A stretch of DNA of 64,000 bases, from NCBI RefSeq assembly GCF_027853965.1, contig NZ_JAQGLB010000003.1, forward strand, positions 186,001 to 250,000. Reading direction: 5' to 3'. Every line of letters begins with the position of its first letter. Position 1 is the stretch's first letter. Position numbers and translations under genes: made by a program. This DNA comes from Saccharopolyspora indica. Its GTDB lineage: Bacteria > Actinomycetota > Actinomycetes > Mycobacteriales > Pseudonocardiaceae. This document shows, piece by piece, positions 8,725-16,370 of this stretch. The notes under the pieces are model-generated. The model worked only from the letters and a program-made list of their open reading frames with translations, was not told the origin of the DNA and ran no database searches.

Positions 8725-8775
8725 CAGGTTCCGCTCGGCGCCGCGGTCAGCAGCACCCGCTCGGAAGTCCGCCGC

Positions 8776-9840
8776 TCACAACGAGTTCCCGAGCTTGAAG
8801 CCCTCCGCGCGGTCGTCCTTGCGGGTGTAGGAGAACCCGTCCGCACCGACCGTCACGGCCATCTCGCTGGCATCCGTGCGCTCCCGGACCGGCTGCGGAT
8901 TGCCGTCGAGGTCGAGCACCGGCGACGCCTCGGTGTACCAGGACGGGACGACCGGGTTGCCCCACCAGTCCCGCCGCTGGTTGTCATGGACGTCCCAGGT
9001 CACCACCGGGTTGTCCGGATCGCCGGTGTAGTAGTCCTGGGTGTAGATCTCCACCCGGTGCCCGTCGGGATCGCGGATGTAGAGGTAGAAGGCGTTGGAC
9101 ACGCCGTGCCGCCCCGGACCCCGCTCGATGACGTCGGACTTGCGCAACGCACCGAGCTTGTCGCAGATGGCGAGGATGTTGTGCTTCTCGTGCGTGGCGA
9201 ACGCGATGTGGTGCAGCCGCGGCCCGTCGCCACCGGTGAGCGCGGTGTCGTGCACGGTCGACTTGCGCCGCAGCCACGCCGCGTAGGTGGTGCCCTCCGC
9301 GTCCTTGATGTCCTCGGTCACCCGGAAGCCGAGGTCCTCCAGGTACGCCCGACCCTTCGGGACGTCCGGGGTCACCTGGTTGAAGTGGTCGAGGCGGACC
9401 AGCGCACCCGGGGTGTGCAGCTCGTAGTTCCACGCCAGCCGCTCGACGTGCTCGACCTCGTGGAAGAACTCGTACGGGAAGCCCAGCGGGTCGGTGACCC
9501 GCACCGAGTCACCGATGCCCTTGGCGAAACCGCCCTGGCGGCGTTCGGTGCGGCACCCGCGCGCGGCGAACCACTGCTCGGCCCGGTCCACGTCCTCCGG
9601 GGTGCGCACCCGGTAGGCGAACGCCGCTGCCGCGGCGACCGGCCCCTTGCGCAGCACCAGGTTGTGGTGGATGAACTCCTCGAAGGAGCGGAGGTAGATC
9701 GCCTCGTCGTCCTCCTCGGTGACCACCAGACCGAGCGTGTCCACGTAGAACTCCCTGGAGGCCGCCAGGTCCGTGACGACCAGGTCCAGGTAGGCGCAGC
9801 GGACGATGTCGGGCGGGGTGAGCTCTGATGCAGCACTCAT
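8776..9840 (-). CDS. hpaD: Homoprotocatechuate (3,4-dihydroxyphenylacetate) 2,3-dioxygenase
   Basis: 354 residues, a two-domain extradiol dioxygenase of the HPCD/MndD type. The metal ligands of Brevibacterium HPCD (His155, His214, Glu267) align here as His152, His211 and Glu264. The second-sphere residues align too: Asn154, His197 and Tyr254, all at a constant offset of three. It should open the catechol ring of 3,4-dihydroxyphenylacetate beside the hydroxyls, giving 5-carboxymethyl-2-hydroxymuconate semialdehyde. The metal may be Fe(II) or Mn(II); sequence alone does not decide. It is followed in the pathway by the dehydrogenase upstream, 30 bp away. Confidence 0.93.
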   Translation of the reverse strand: MSAASELTPPDIVRCAYLDLVVTDLAASREFYVDTLGLVVTEEDDEAIYLRSFEEFIHHNLVLRKGPVAAAAAFAYRVRTPEDVDRAEQWFAARGCRTERRQGGFAKGIGDSVRVTDPLGFPYEFFHEVEHVERLAWNYELHTPGALVRLDHFNQVTPDVPKGRAYLEDLGFRVTEDIKDAEGTTYAAWLRRKSTVHDTALTGGDGPRLHHIAFATHEKHNILAICDKLGALRKSDVIERGPGRHGVSNAFYLYIRDPDGHRVEIYTQDYYTGDPDNPVVTWDVHDNQRRDWWGNPVVPSWYTEASPVLDLDGNPQPVRERTDASEMAVTVGADGFSYTRKDDRAEGFKLGNSL

Positions 9841-9870
9841 CGTTGAACGATCCTTCGCATGCGTGACGCC

Positions 9871-11379
9871 TCAGGCGCCGAACTTCGGGGTGTGGACGGG
9901 CGCCAGCGAGATGTGCATGGCCTGCTGGTCGGAGTAGAAGTCCAGCGACCGGTAGCCGCCCTCGTGGCCCAGGCCGGATGCCTTGACACCGCCGAACGGG
10001 GTGCGCAGATCCCGGACGTTGTGCGAGTTCAGCCAGACCATCCCCGCGTCGATGCGCTGCCCGAAGGTGTGCGCGCGTTCCAGGTTCGAGGTCCACACGT
10101 AGGCCGCCAGCCCGTACTTGACGTCGTTGGCCAGCCGGAGCGCTTCCTCGTCGCTGTCGAACGGGGTGATGGCCACGACCGGGCCGAAGATCTCCTCCTG
10201 GAAGATCCGGGCCGTCGGCGGCACGTCCACGAACACCGTCGGCTGCACGTAGTTGCCCGACTCCAGCCCCTCCGGGCGGCCGCCGCCCGCAGCCAGCTTG
10301 GCCTCGGTCTTGCCGATCTCGATGTAGCCGGTCACCTTCTCGTAGTGCTCGGGGTGCACCAGCGCGCCGACCTCGGTGGCCGGGTCGCTCGGGTCGCCGA
10401 CCTTGATCTTCTCGGCCCGCTCGACGTAGCGCCGGACGAACTCGTCGTAGATGGAGCGCTCCACCAGGATCCGGCTGCCCGCCGTGCAGCGCTCGCCGTT
10501 GAGCGAGAAGACGCCGAACACCGTCGAGTCGATCGCCGCGTCGAGGTCGGCGTCGGCGAACACCACGGCGGGGCTCTTGCCGCCGAGTTCCATCGACAGC
10601 GCCTTCAGCGTCGGTGCGGCGTTGGCGAAGATCAGCTTCCCGGTCGCCGATTCCCCGGTGAACGAGATGAGCTGGACGTCCTCGTGCTTGACCAGCGCGT
10701 CCCCCGCGTCCTCGCCGATGCCGTTGACCAGGTTGAACACGCCGTCCGGCACACCGGCTTCGCGGAAGATCTCCGGCCACAGGCTGGCCGACAGCGGGGT
10801 GAACTCGGCGGGCTTGAGCACCACGGTGCAGCCGGATGCCAGCGCGGGCGCCAGCTTCCAGCTCTCCAGCATGAACGGCGTGTTCCACGGGGTGATCAGG
10901 CCGGCCACGCCCTTGGGCTTGCGGTTGACGTAGTTGACCTGCTTGCCGGGCACCTTGTACGTGTCGTCGGCCTGCGCCACGATCAGGTCGGCGAAGAACC
11001 GGAAGTTCTCCGCGGCCCGCCGGGCCTGCCCGAGCGCCTGGGTGATCGGCAGTCCGGAGTCGAAGCTCTCCCACTCGGCCAGCCGCTCGTCGCGGGACTC
11101 GACGATGTCGGCGATCCGGTTGAGGATCCGGGCCCGCTCGCGCGGCAGCAGCCGCGGCCACGGGCCTTCGTCGAAGGCCTTGCGCGCGGCCGCGACGGCG
11201 CGGTCGACGTCGGCCTTCTTGCCCGCTGCGGACTGGAGGTAGGTCTGGTTGGACACCGGTTCCAGCACGCCGAACGTGTCGCCGCTCAGGCTGTCGACGA
11301 ACTCGCCGTCGATGAAGTGCTGGATCCGCTCCGGCAGGTTCTCCGGCACGTGCCGGGCGGTCGTGGCGGAGTGAGTCAT
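9871..11379 (-). CDS. hpaE: 5-carboxymethyl-2-hydroxymuconate semialdehyde dehydrogenase
   Basis: 502 residues of the NAD(P)+-dependent aldehyde dehydrogenase superfamily. The catalytic set is Asn166 (ITPWNTPF), Glu264 (MELGGKSP) and Cys298 (NGERCTAG). Its place between the ring-cleavage dioxygenase and the lyase genes points to oxidation of the HpaD product to 5-carboxymethyl-2-hydroxymuconate. The start at 11379 follows GAGGGGAACGACC. A 62-codon upstream extension is rejected because it would overlap the preceding gene and has no ribosome site. The gap to the lyase gene is only 11 bp. Confidence 0.9.
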   Translation of the reverse strand: MTHSATTARHVPENLPERIQHFIDGEFVDSLSGDTFGVLEPVSNQTYLQSAAGKKADVDRAVAAARKAFDEGPWPRLLPRERARILNRIADIVESRDERLAEWESFDSGLPITQALGQARRAAENFRFFADLIVAQADDTYKVPGKQVNYVNRKPKGVAGLITPWNTPFMLESWKLAPALASGCTVVLKPAEFTPLSASLWPEIFREAGVPDGVFNLVNGIGEDAGDALVKHEDVQLISFTGESATGKLIFANAAPTLKALSMELGGKSPAVVFADADLDAAIDSTVFGVFSLNGERCTAGSRILVERSIYDEFVRRYVERAEKIKVGDPSDPATEVGALVHPEHYEKVTGYIEIGKTEAKLAAGGGRPEGLESGNYVQPTVFVDVPPTARIFQEEIFGPVVAITPFDSDEEALRLANDVKYGLAAYVWTSNLERAHTFGQRIDAGMVWLNSHNVRDLRTPFGGVKASGLGHEGGYRSLDFYSDQQAMHISLAPVHTPKFGA

Positions 11380-11390
11380 GGTCGTTCCCC

Positions 11391-12368
11391 TCAGGCGTTG
11401 GCGGCGGTGCGGGCGGCGATGGTGTCGCTGTCGTCGACCGGGGACAGGTACTTCCCGCCTTCGGCGAGCAGCGCTCGGATCTTGTCCTGACCAGGCTGCG
11501 TCGGCGCGATCAGCGGCGAGCGGACGTGGCCGGAGCTGATCAGGCCGCGCTGCTCGAGCACCCACTTGACCGGGGCGGGGTTGGTCTCGACGAAGATCAG
11601 GTCCACCAGCGGGTGCAGGCCGTAGTGCAGGTCCAGCGCCGTGTCGAGGTCTCCGGCGCGGTAGGCGTCGTACATCTGCTTGGTGGCGGCGGGCGCGATG
11701 TTGGCGGTGGCGCTGATGAATCCGGTGCCCCCGAGGGCCAGCAGCGGCAGGCAGAGGAGCTCGATGCCGGACCAGACCAGCAGCTCGCGTCCGGCCGCCT
11801 TGATCACCCGGGAGAAGTGCTCGAAGTCCTTGGTCGTCTCCTTGATGCCGACGAAGTTCGGCACGTCGCGGTGCAGGCGGGCGACCGTCTCCGGCGCGAT
11901 CTCCACCGCGGTCCGGCTCGGCACGTTGTAGGCGATGATCGGCAGGTCCGGGTACTCCGCGGCGACCGTCGCGTACCAGACGTAGAGCGCTTCCTGGGTG
12001 GGCCGCGCGTAGTACGGGGTGATGATCAGCGCGGCGTCCGCCCCTGCGTCGTGCGCCGCGCCGGTGAGCTCGATGGTCTCGTCGAGCTTGGCCGATCCGG
12101 TGCCCGGGACGACCGGGGCCCGGCCGGCGACGGTCTTGATCACGGTGCGGATCGCTTCGGCCCGCTCCTCGATCGTCTGCGCGCTCGGCTCACCGGTCGA
12201 GCCGCCGATGGAGATCCCGTCGGAGCCCTGCTTGAGCTGCCAGTCGACCAGGTTCGCCAGCGACCGGTGGTCCACCGCGCCGTCGGCGGTGAACGGGGTG
12301 ACCACCGGAGCGATCGATCCGGTCAGTTCCTCGGGGCGGGTGCGCCAGGCACCCGGAGCGTTGCTCAT
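11391..12368 (-). CDS. DapA-family class I lyase/aldolase of the hpa operon
   Basis: 325 residues of the dihydrodipicolinate synthase/N-acetylneuraminate lyase family. The Schiff-base lysine is Lys176 (FVGIKETTK), with Tyr148 in YNVPSRT and the pyruvyl-binding GGSTGE loop (56-60). AGGAGGATCGGC precedes the ATG. The operon has no classical HpaI aldolase or obvious HpaH hydratase. This pyruvate aldolase scaffold may split 2,4-dihydroxyhept-2-ene-1,7-dioate into pyruvate and succinate semialdehyde. That role is inference; lysine biosynthesis is unlikely in this setting. Confidence 0.8.
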   Translation of the reverse strand: MSNAPGAWRTRPEELTGSIAPVVTPFTADGAVDHRSLANLVDWQLKQGSDGISIGGSTGEPSAQTIEERAEAIRTVIKTVAGRAPVVPGTGSAKLDETIELTGAAHDAGADAALIITPYYARPTQEALYVWYATVAAEYPDLPIIAYNVPSRTAVEIAPETVARLHRDVPNFVGIKETTKDFEHFSRVIKAAGRELLVWSGIELLCLPLLALGGTGFISATANIAPAATKQMYDAYRAGDLDTALDLHYGLHPLVDLIFVETNPAPVKWVLEQRGLISSGHVRSPLIAPTQPGQDKIRALLAEGGKYLSPVDDSDTIAARTAANA

Positions 12369-12429
12369 GCCGATCCTCCTGCGGACTCGGTAGTGGTTGC
12401 GGAGCGGTTCGCGCGGCGGGAAGCGCCCC

Positions 12430-13932
12430 TCATTCCTCGGTGCTCGGTCGGTCGGTGTTCCGCTCGGCCTCGTAGCGCTCGCGCCATTCACCGGTCAGCG
12501 GGTAGAGGCCGTCGACGGCCGCGCCCTCGGCGACCCGGGCCGCGATCCACGCCTCCTCGGCTTCCTGCTCGATCGCGGCGTCGAGCACCTCGCTCAGCAG
12601 CGCCGGAGGGATGACCAGGACTCCGTCGTCGTCGCCGACGATCACGTCGCCGGGCTGCACGGTCGCACCGCCGCACGCGATCGTGAGATCGCTGTCCCAC
12701 GGAACGTGCCGCCGTCCGAGGACGGCCGGGTGCGGACCGCTGGAGAAGGTGGGGATGTCGAGCTCGGCGACCGCGGTCCAGTCCCGCACACCGCCGTCGG
12801 TGACGATGCCCGCCGCGCCCCGGACCTGGGCCCGCAGCGCCAGGATGTCGCCGACGGTCCCGCTGCCGCGCTCACCGCGGGCTTCGACCACCAGCACGTC
12901 GCCGGGACCGAGCGCGTCGAACGCCCGCTTCTGCGCGTTGTACCCGCCACCGTGGCTCCGGAACAGGTCCTCGCGGCCGGGCACGAAGCGCAGCGTGCGC
13001 GCCCGGCCGATCATCTTGCGCCCGGGGCTGTTGGTGCGCACACCGTCGATCGACAGCTGGTTGTAGCCGTGCTTGCGCAGCTGCGACGACAAGGTCGCCA
13101 CCGCGACCTTCCGCAGCTTCGCCGTCAGCTCGTCGGTGAGCTCGAACGGGGCGGCGAGCCCGGCGGCCTCGCGGCTCCCCCACGCCTCGGCGCGCTGGTG
13201 GTCGTCGACGGCCGGCTGCGCGCTGAAGTCCGGCAACCGGACCGTCCCCTCGACCACGGTGGTCCGCAGCCGGCCGGTCCGGTGCTCGGTTCCGGGGACG
13301 TCCACCTCGACCTCGACGACGTCGCCGGGGGCCACCACGGAGGACCCGGCGGGGGTTCCGGTGAGCACCACGTCGCCCGGTTCGAGGGTGATCAGCTGGG
13401 ACAGGTCCGCGACCAGCTCGCCGAACGGGAAGGCGACCGTGCCCGCGGAGTCGTCCTGGACGAGCTCGCCGTTGACCCAGGTCCGGATCCGCAGCGCGGC
13501 GGGGTCGATCTCGGCGGCGGGAATGGCGCCGGGCCCCAACGGCGTGTAGCCGTCGCCGCCCTTGGAGCGCAGGTTCGAACCCTTGTCGGCGGCCCGCAGG
13601 TCGTAGACCCCGAGGTCGTTGGCCGCGGTCACGGCGGACACGTGCGACCACCCGTCCTCGCGCGCGACCCGGCGGGCGGTCGTGCCGATCACCAGCGCGA
13701 TCTCGCCCTCGAACGCCAGCAGCTCGGCTCCCAGCGGACGCTCGACGGTCTGGTCCCCGGCTGCCAAGGAGGTCACGGGCTTGAGGAAGTACGACGGCTT
13801 GGCCGGGGTCCGGCCGCGTTGGGCGATTCGCGACGGGTAGTTCAGGTGCAGCGCGATCACCTTGCCCGGCCGCCCGACGAGTGGGTGCCGAGCGAGTCCT
13901 TCGGTGGGAGAACGGACATCGTCGTGCGTCAT
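12430..13932 (-). CDS. Fumarylacetoacetase-family domain fused to an RraA-like domain
   Basis: 500 residues. The first half is a FAH fold (ALHLNYPSR, FEGEIALVIG, DLRAADKGSNLRSKGG, GDVVLTGTPAG) like HpaG isomerase/decarboxylases. The second half, from about residue 265, is an RraA/HMG-aldolase domain with GTVGDILALRAQ...GGVRD, the GD-x-RD metal-binding pattern. Classical HpaG has two FAH repeats for decarboxylation and isomerisation. Here one repeat is replaced by an RraA domain, which in other proteins does retro-aldol or oxaloacetate decarboxylation. It could decarboxylate and isomerise the HpaE product, or carry the aldolase step. The ATG at 13932 appears leaderless. Confidence 0.82.
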   Translation of the reverse strand: MTHDDVRSPTEGLARHPLVGRPGKVIALHLNYPSRIAQRGRTPAKPSYFLKPVTSLAAGDQTVERPLGAELLAFEGEIALVIGTTARRVAREDGWSHVSAVTAANDLGVYDLRAADKGSNLRSKGGDGYTPLGPGAIPAAEIDPAALRIRTWVNGELVQDDSAGTVAFPFGELVADLSQLITLEPGDVVLTGTPAGSSVVAPGDVVEVEVDVPGTEHRTGRLRTTVVEGTVRLPDFSAQPAVDDHQRAEAWGSREAAGLAAPFELTDELTAKLRKVAVATLSSQLRKHGYNQLSIDGVRTNSPGRKMIGRARTLRFVPGREDLFRSHGGGYNAQKRAFDALGPGDVLVVEARGERGSGTVGDILALRAQVRGAAGIVTDGGVRDWTAVAELDIPTFSSGPHPAVLGRRHVPWDSDLTIACGGATVQPGDVIVGDDDGVLVIPPALLSEVLDAAIEQEAEEAWIAARVAEGAAVDGLYPLTGEWRERYEAERNTDRPSTEE

Positions 13933-13968
13933 GACGGGGATCGTATATGATGACGTATCTGACATCAA
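13933..13968 (-). promoter_or_regulatory. Leaderless promoter of the ring-cleavage operon with overlapping operator
   Basis: On the minus strand TTGATG (13963-13968) and TACGAT (13940-13945) are separated by exactly 17 bp. The -10 ends 7 bp before the ATG at 13932, so transcription should start at or next to the start codon. No ribosome site is visible. The dyad ATCGTATATGAT (13940-13951) covers the -10, so a bound repressor would exclude RNA polymerase. Confidence 0.7.
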
Positions 13969-14090
13969 CGCCCATGGGGCGCTCCCGACGGAGGGAACGG
14001 ACGCACCACACGCCCCGGGCAAGCTGGAGCGGACATCAGCGAAATGAGGACGCATGACACCCTTGTGCCAACTCCAGCCCTACCCAACTG

Positions 14091-14190
14091 CACCTCAGGG
14101 GACCGTGATGCAACCCAGCCACAGGAAACCCCCACAACGCAAGATCACTCCCGAGCGCAACCACCATTGAAAATCGCGGAGAGGCGGGAC
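14091..14190 (+). repeat. Dispersed ~100-bp repeat, copy A (tandem)
   Basis: It begins CACCTCAGGGGACCGTGATG and ends CGCGGAGAGGCGGGAC. Copy B starts 117 bp later and copy C is at 61973-62067 in inverted orientation. The ends are the best conserved parts: a ribosome-site-like AGGGGA with GTG at one end and GGAGAGGCGG at the other. It holds a 20-codon ORF. Confidence 0.85.
14108..14170 (+). CDS. Small ORF inside repeat copy A
   Basis: A 20-codon frame beginning MQPSHRKPPQ, with AGGGGA just upstream and a TGA followed after a few bases by GGAGAGG. Its start lines up with the start of the GntR gene in copy B and with the 21-codon ORF in copy C. It may be a leader peptide or a decayed duplicate of the GntR N-terminus. 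Translation is not proved. Confidence 0.3.
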   Translation: MQPSHRKPPQRKITPERNHH

Positions 14191-14207
14191 AGCGTCCTGC
14201 TCGACCG

Positions 14208-14306
14208 CACCTCAGGGGACCGTGATGCAACCCAGCCGCAAGAAACCGCGCAACGCGAGAGCAACGCCCAGCACAACCACCGCTGAAAAACGCGGAGAGG
14301 CGGGCA
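14208..14306 (+). repeat. Dispersed ~100-bp repeat, copy B (tandem)
   Basis: Second tandem copy, from CACCTCAGGGGACC to CGCGGAGAGGCGGGCA. Relative to copy A it is one base shorter inside. This shift removes the in-frame TGA, so the small ORF reads straight into the GntR protein. Confidence 0.85.
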
Positions 14307-14980
14307 GTGTCGCCGCCAGCAAGTCCCAACTGGCGTACGAGTGGCTCCACGAACGGATCGTCTCGCACCGCTTCACGCCCGGCTACCGGTTGGTGCTGAG
14401 CCAGATCGCCAACGAGCTCGGCGTCAGCGTGGTCCCGGTCCGCGAGGCCATCCGCAGGCTGGAAGCCGAAGGGCTGGTCACCTTCGAGAAGAACATCGGC
14501 GCGCAGGTCACCCTGGTGGACGAGGGCGAGTACGTGACCACGATGCAGACGCTCGCGGTCGTCGAAGGTGCCGCCACCGGTTTCTCCGCCCCGCTGCTGA
14601 CCGCCGAGGACCTGGCCAGCGCGAGGGAGGTGAACCAGCGGATGCGGGAGTGCCTGGAGCACTTCGACCCGCGCCGCTTCACCGAGCTCAACGAGGAGTT
14701 CCACGCCGTCCTGTTCGCCCGCTGCCCGAACGAGCACATCACCGACCTCGTGCGCCGCGGCTGGAACCGGATGCGCATGCTGCGCGGCTCGACCTTCAGC
14801 TTCGTGCCGGGCCGCGCGGTCGAATCCGTCGCCGAGCACGAGCAGCTCGTCGCGCTGATCGACAGCGGCGCCGACCCCATCGACATCGAACTCGCCGCGC
14901 GCCGGCACCGCACCGCCACTCTCGACGCGTTCCGGCAGTTCCAGCGCGACCACGAGCCACCGCGCGGCGGACAGCCGTGA
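14225..14980 (+). CDS. GntR-family regulator, FCD subfamily
   Basis: 251 residues. A winged HTH at about 35-90 (LVLSQIANELGVSVVPVREAIRRLEAEGLV) is followed by a helical FCD effector domain with metal-ligand-like residues (LNEEFHAVLF, EHEQLV, RRHRTATLDAF). The first ~30 residues are encoded by repeat copy B and are Lys/Arg/Thr-rich, so they are probably not part of the ancestral protein. No alternative in-frame start lies before the HTH. The gene diverges from the ring-cleavage operon and is the best candidate for binding the ATCGTATMCGAT-like sites. Such proteins commonly repress aromatic-acid operons until a substrate binds. Confidence 0.85.
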   Translation: MQPSRKKPRNARATPSTTTAEKRGEAGSVAASKSQLAYEWLHERIVSHRFTPGYRLVLSQIANELGVSVVPVREAIRRLEAEGLVTFEKNIGAQVTLVDEGEYVTTMQTLAVVEGAATGFSAPLLTAEDLASAREVNQRMRECLEHFDPRRFTELNEEFHAVLFARCPNEHITDLVRRGWNRMRMLRGSTFSFVPGRAVESVAEHEQLVALIDSGADPIDIELAARRHRTATLDAFRQFQRDHEPPRGGQP

Positions 14981-14986
14981 CCCGGC

Positions 14987-15022
14987 GCGGGCCGGGCCGC
15001 GCCGAAGCGCAACCCGGCCCGC
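14987..15022. terminator. GC-rich hairpin between convergent genes
   Basis: GCGGGCCGGG (14987-14996) pairs with CCCGGCCCGC (15013-15022). It lies between the GntR stop and the stop of the convergent transporter gene and could serve both. Confidence 0.55.
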
Positions 15023-15035
15023 CCCGCCCCGGCCG

Positions 15036-16370
15036 CTACTTGGTCTCACCCGCGAGATCGACGTCGCGGCCCTCCCGGGTGGCCCGCACGCAGGCTGCGG
15101 AGACCAGGAACGACAACGCCCACACCAGGGCGATCAGCCACAGGCCGCCACCGGCCGCGAGCACCAGCCTGGAGGCGATCACCGGGGTGAACCCGGCGCC
15201 GAGGGTGGAGGCGGTCTGGTAGGCCAGCGACGCTCCGGTGTAGCGCATCCGCGTCGGGAAGAGCTCGGCGACGAACGCGCCGAACGGTCCGAAGATCACG
15301 CCTTGGACGATGCCGTTGGCCAGGAAGAGCCCGATCGCGAAGCCCCACAGCGTGCCCGTTTGCAGGAGCAGGACGATCGGGTACGCCAGCACCGCTCCGG
15401 CGAGCATGCCCGCGAGCATCACGGGCTTGCGGCCGAACCGGTCGGACAGCCGGGCGGCGAACCAGATCCCGACGACCGTCAGCGCCGCCCCGATCGCCTT
15501 GACGTTGAGCACTCCGGTCCGGTCCACGCCGAGCTGGATCGCGTGGGCCACCGCCCACACCGTCATCAGGCCCTGCACGGTGTAGGAGCTCATCCCCGCG
15601 ACGATGCCGAGCACCAGGTTGCGCGGGTACTGCGTGACGACTTCCAGCAGGGGGATCTTCCGGCGATCCGCCTCGGCCTCCATCTCCAGGAACAGCGGCG
15701 TCTCCGACACCTTCAGCCGGATCACCAGGCCGATGACGATCAGCACGGCGCTGAGCAGGAACGGCACCCGCCAGCCCCAGCTGAGGAACTGCGCGTCCGG
15801 CAACGTCGAGAACGCCGACACCACGAGGGTTGCGAGCACCGCACCGGCGGGCCCGCCCATGTTGGCGAAGCTCGCCGCGAATCCCCGCCGCTGCGCCGGG
15901 GCGTGCTCGAGCGCCACCAGCATCGCGCCGCCCCATTCGCCACCGACCGCCAGACCCTGCACCAGCCGCAGCGCGACCAGCAGGGTCGGTGCCACCACGC
16001 CGATCTGGGCGCTGGTCGGCAGCGCGCCGATCGCGGTCGTGGCGGCTCCCATCAGCACCATCGACACGATCAGCACGCCCTTGCGGCCGAGGCGGTCGCC
16101 GAAGTGGCCGAAGATCGCACCTCCGAGCGGGCGGGCGACGTAGCCGACGGCCAGCGTGGTGAACGAGGCGAACAGGCCCACGGCCGGCGGCATCCCGGCG
16201 AAGAACAGCTCGCCGAAGACCAGGCTGGCAGCGGTCGCGTACAGGATGAAGTCGTAGAACTCGATGGCGCTGCCGATGAAGCTCGACGCCAGGATGCGCC
16301 GCATCATCGCGGTGTTCAGGCTGTCCGAAGTGGACTTCCGCCCGGCCGCGGCGGTGGTCTGCCGGTTCAC
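15036..16370 (-). CDS. MHS-family MFS transporter
   Basis: 444 residues, about 12 membrane segments, with the family signature SSFIGSAIEFYDFILYATAASLVF, motif A (GDRLGRKGVL) and GEWGGAMLVALEHAP. The GTG at 16370 overlaps the stop of the upstream hydrolase (GTGA) and follows GGAGG, so the two are translationally coupled. It should import an organic acid that the coupled hydrolase acts on or yields. It is distinct from the transporter at 1199. Confidence 0.85.
   Translation of the reverse strand: MNRQTTAAAGRKSTSDSLNTAMMRRILASSFIGSAIEFYDFILYATAASLVFGELFFAGMPPAVGLFASFTTLAVGYVARPLGGAIFGHFGDRLGRKGVLIVSMVLMGAATTAIGALPTSAQIGVVAPTLLVALRLVQGLAVGGEWGGAMLVALEHAPAQRRGFAASFANMGGPAGAVLATLVVSAFSTLPDAQFLSWGWRVPFLLSAVLIVIGLVIRLKVSETPLFLEMEAEADRRKIPLLEVVTQYPRNLVLGIVAGMSSYTVQGLMTVWAVAHAIQLGVDRTGVLNVKAIGAALTVVGIWFAARLSDRFGRKPVMLAGMLAGAVLAYPIVLLLQTGTLWGFAIGLFLANGIVQGVIFGPFGAFVAELFPTRMRYTGASLAYQTASTLGAGFTPVIASRLVLAAGGGLWLIALVWALSFLVSAACVRATREGRDVDLAGETK

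Noticed and set aside
11391..12368. Lysine-biosynthetic dihydrodipicolinate synthase (dapA)
   Set aside because: Location inside the ring-cleavage operon and lack of other lysine genes argue against it; the family includes many catabolic aldolases.
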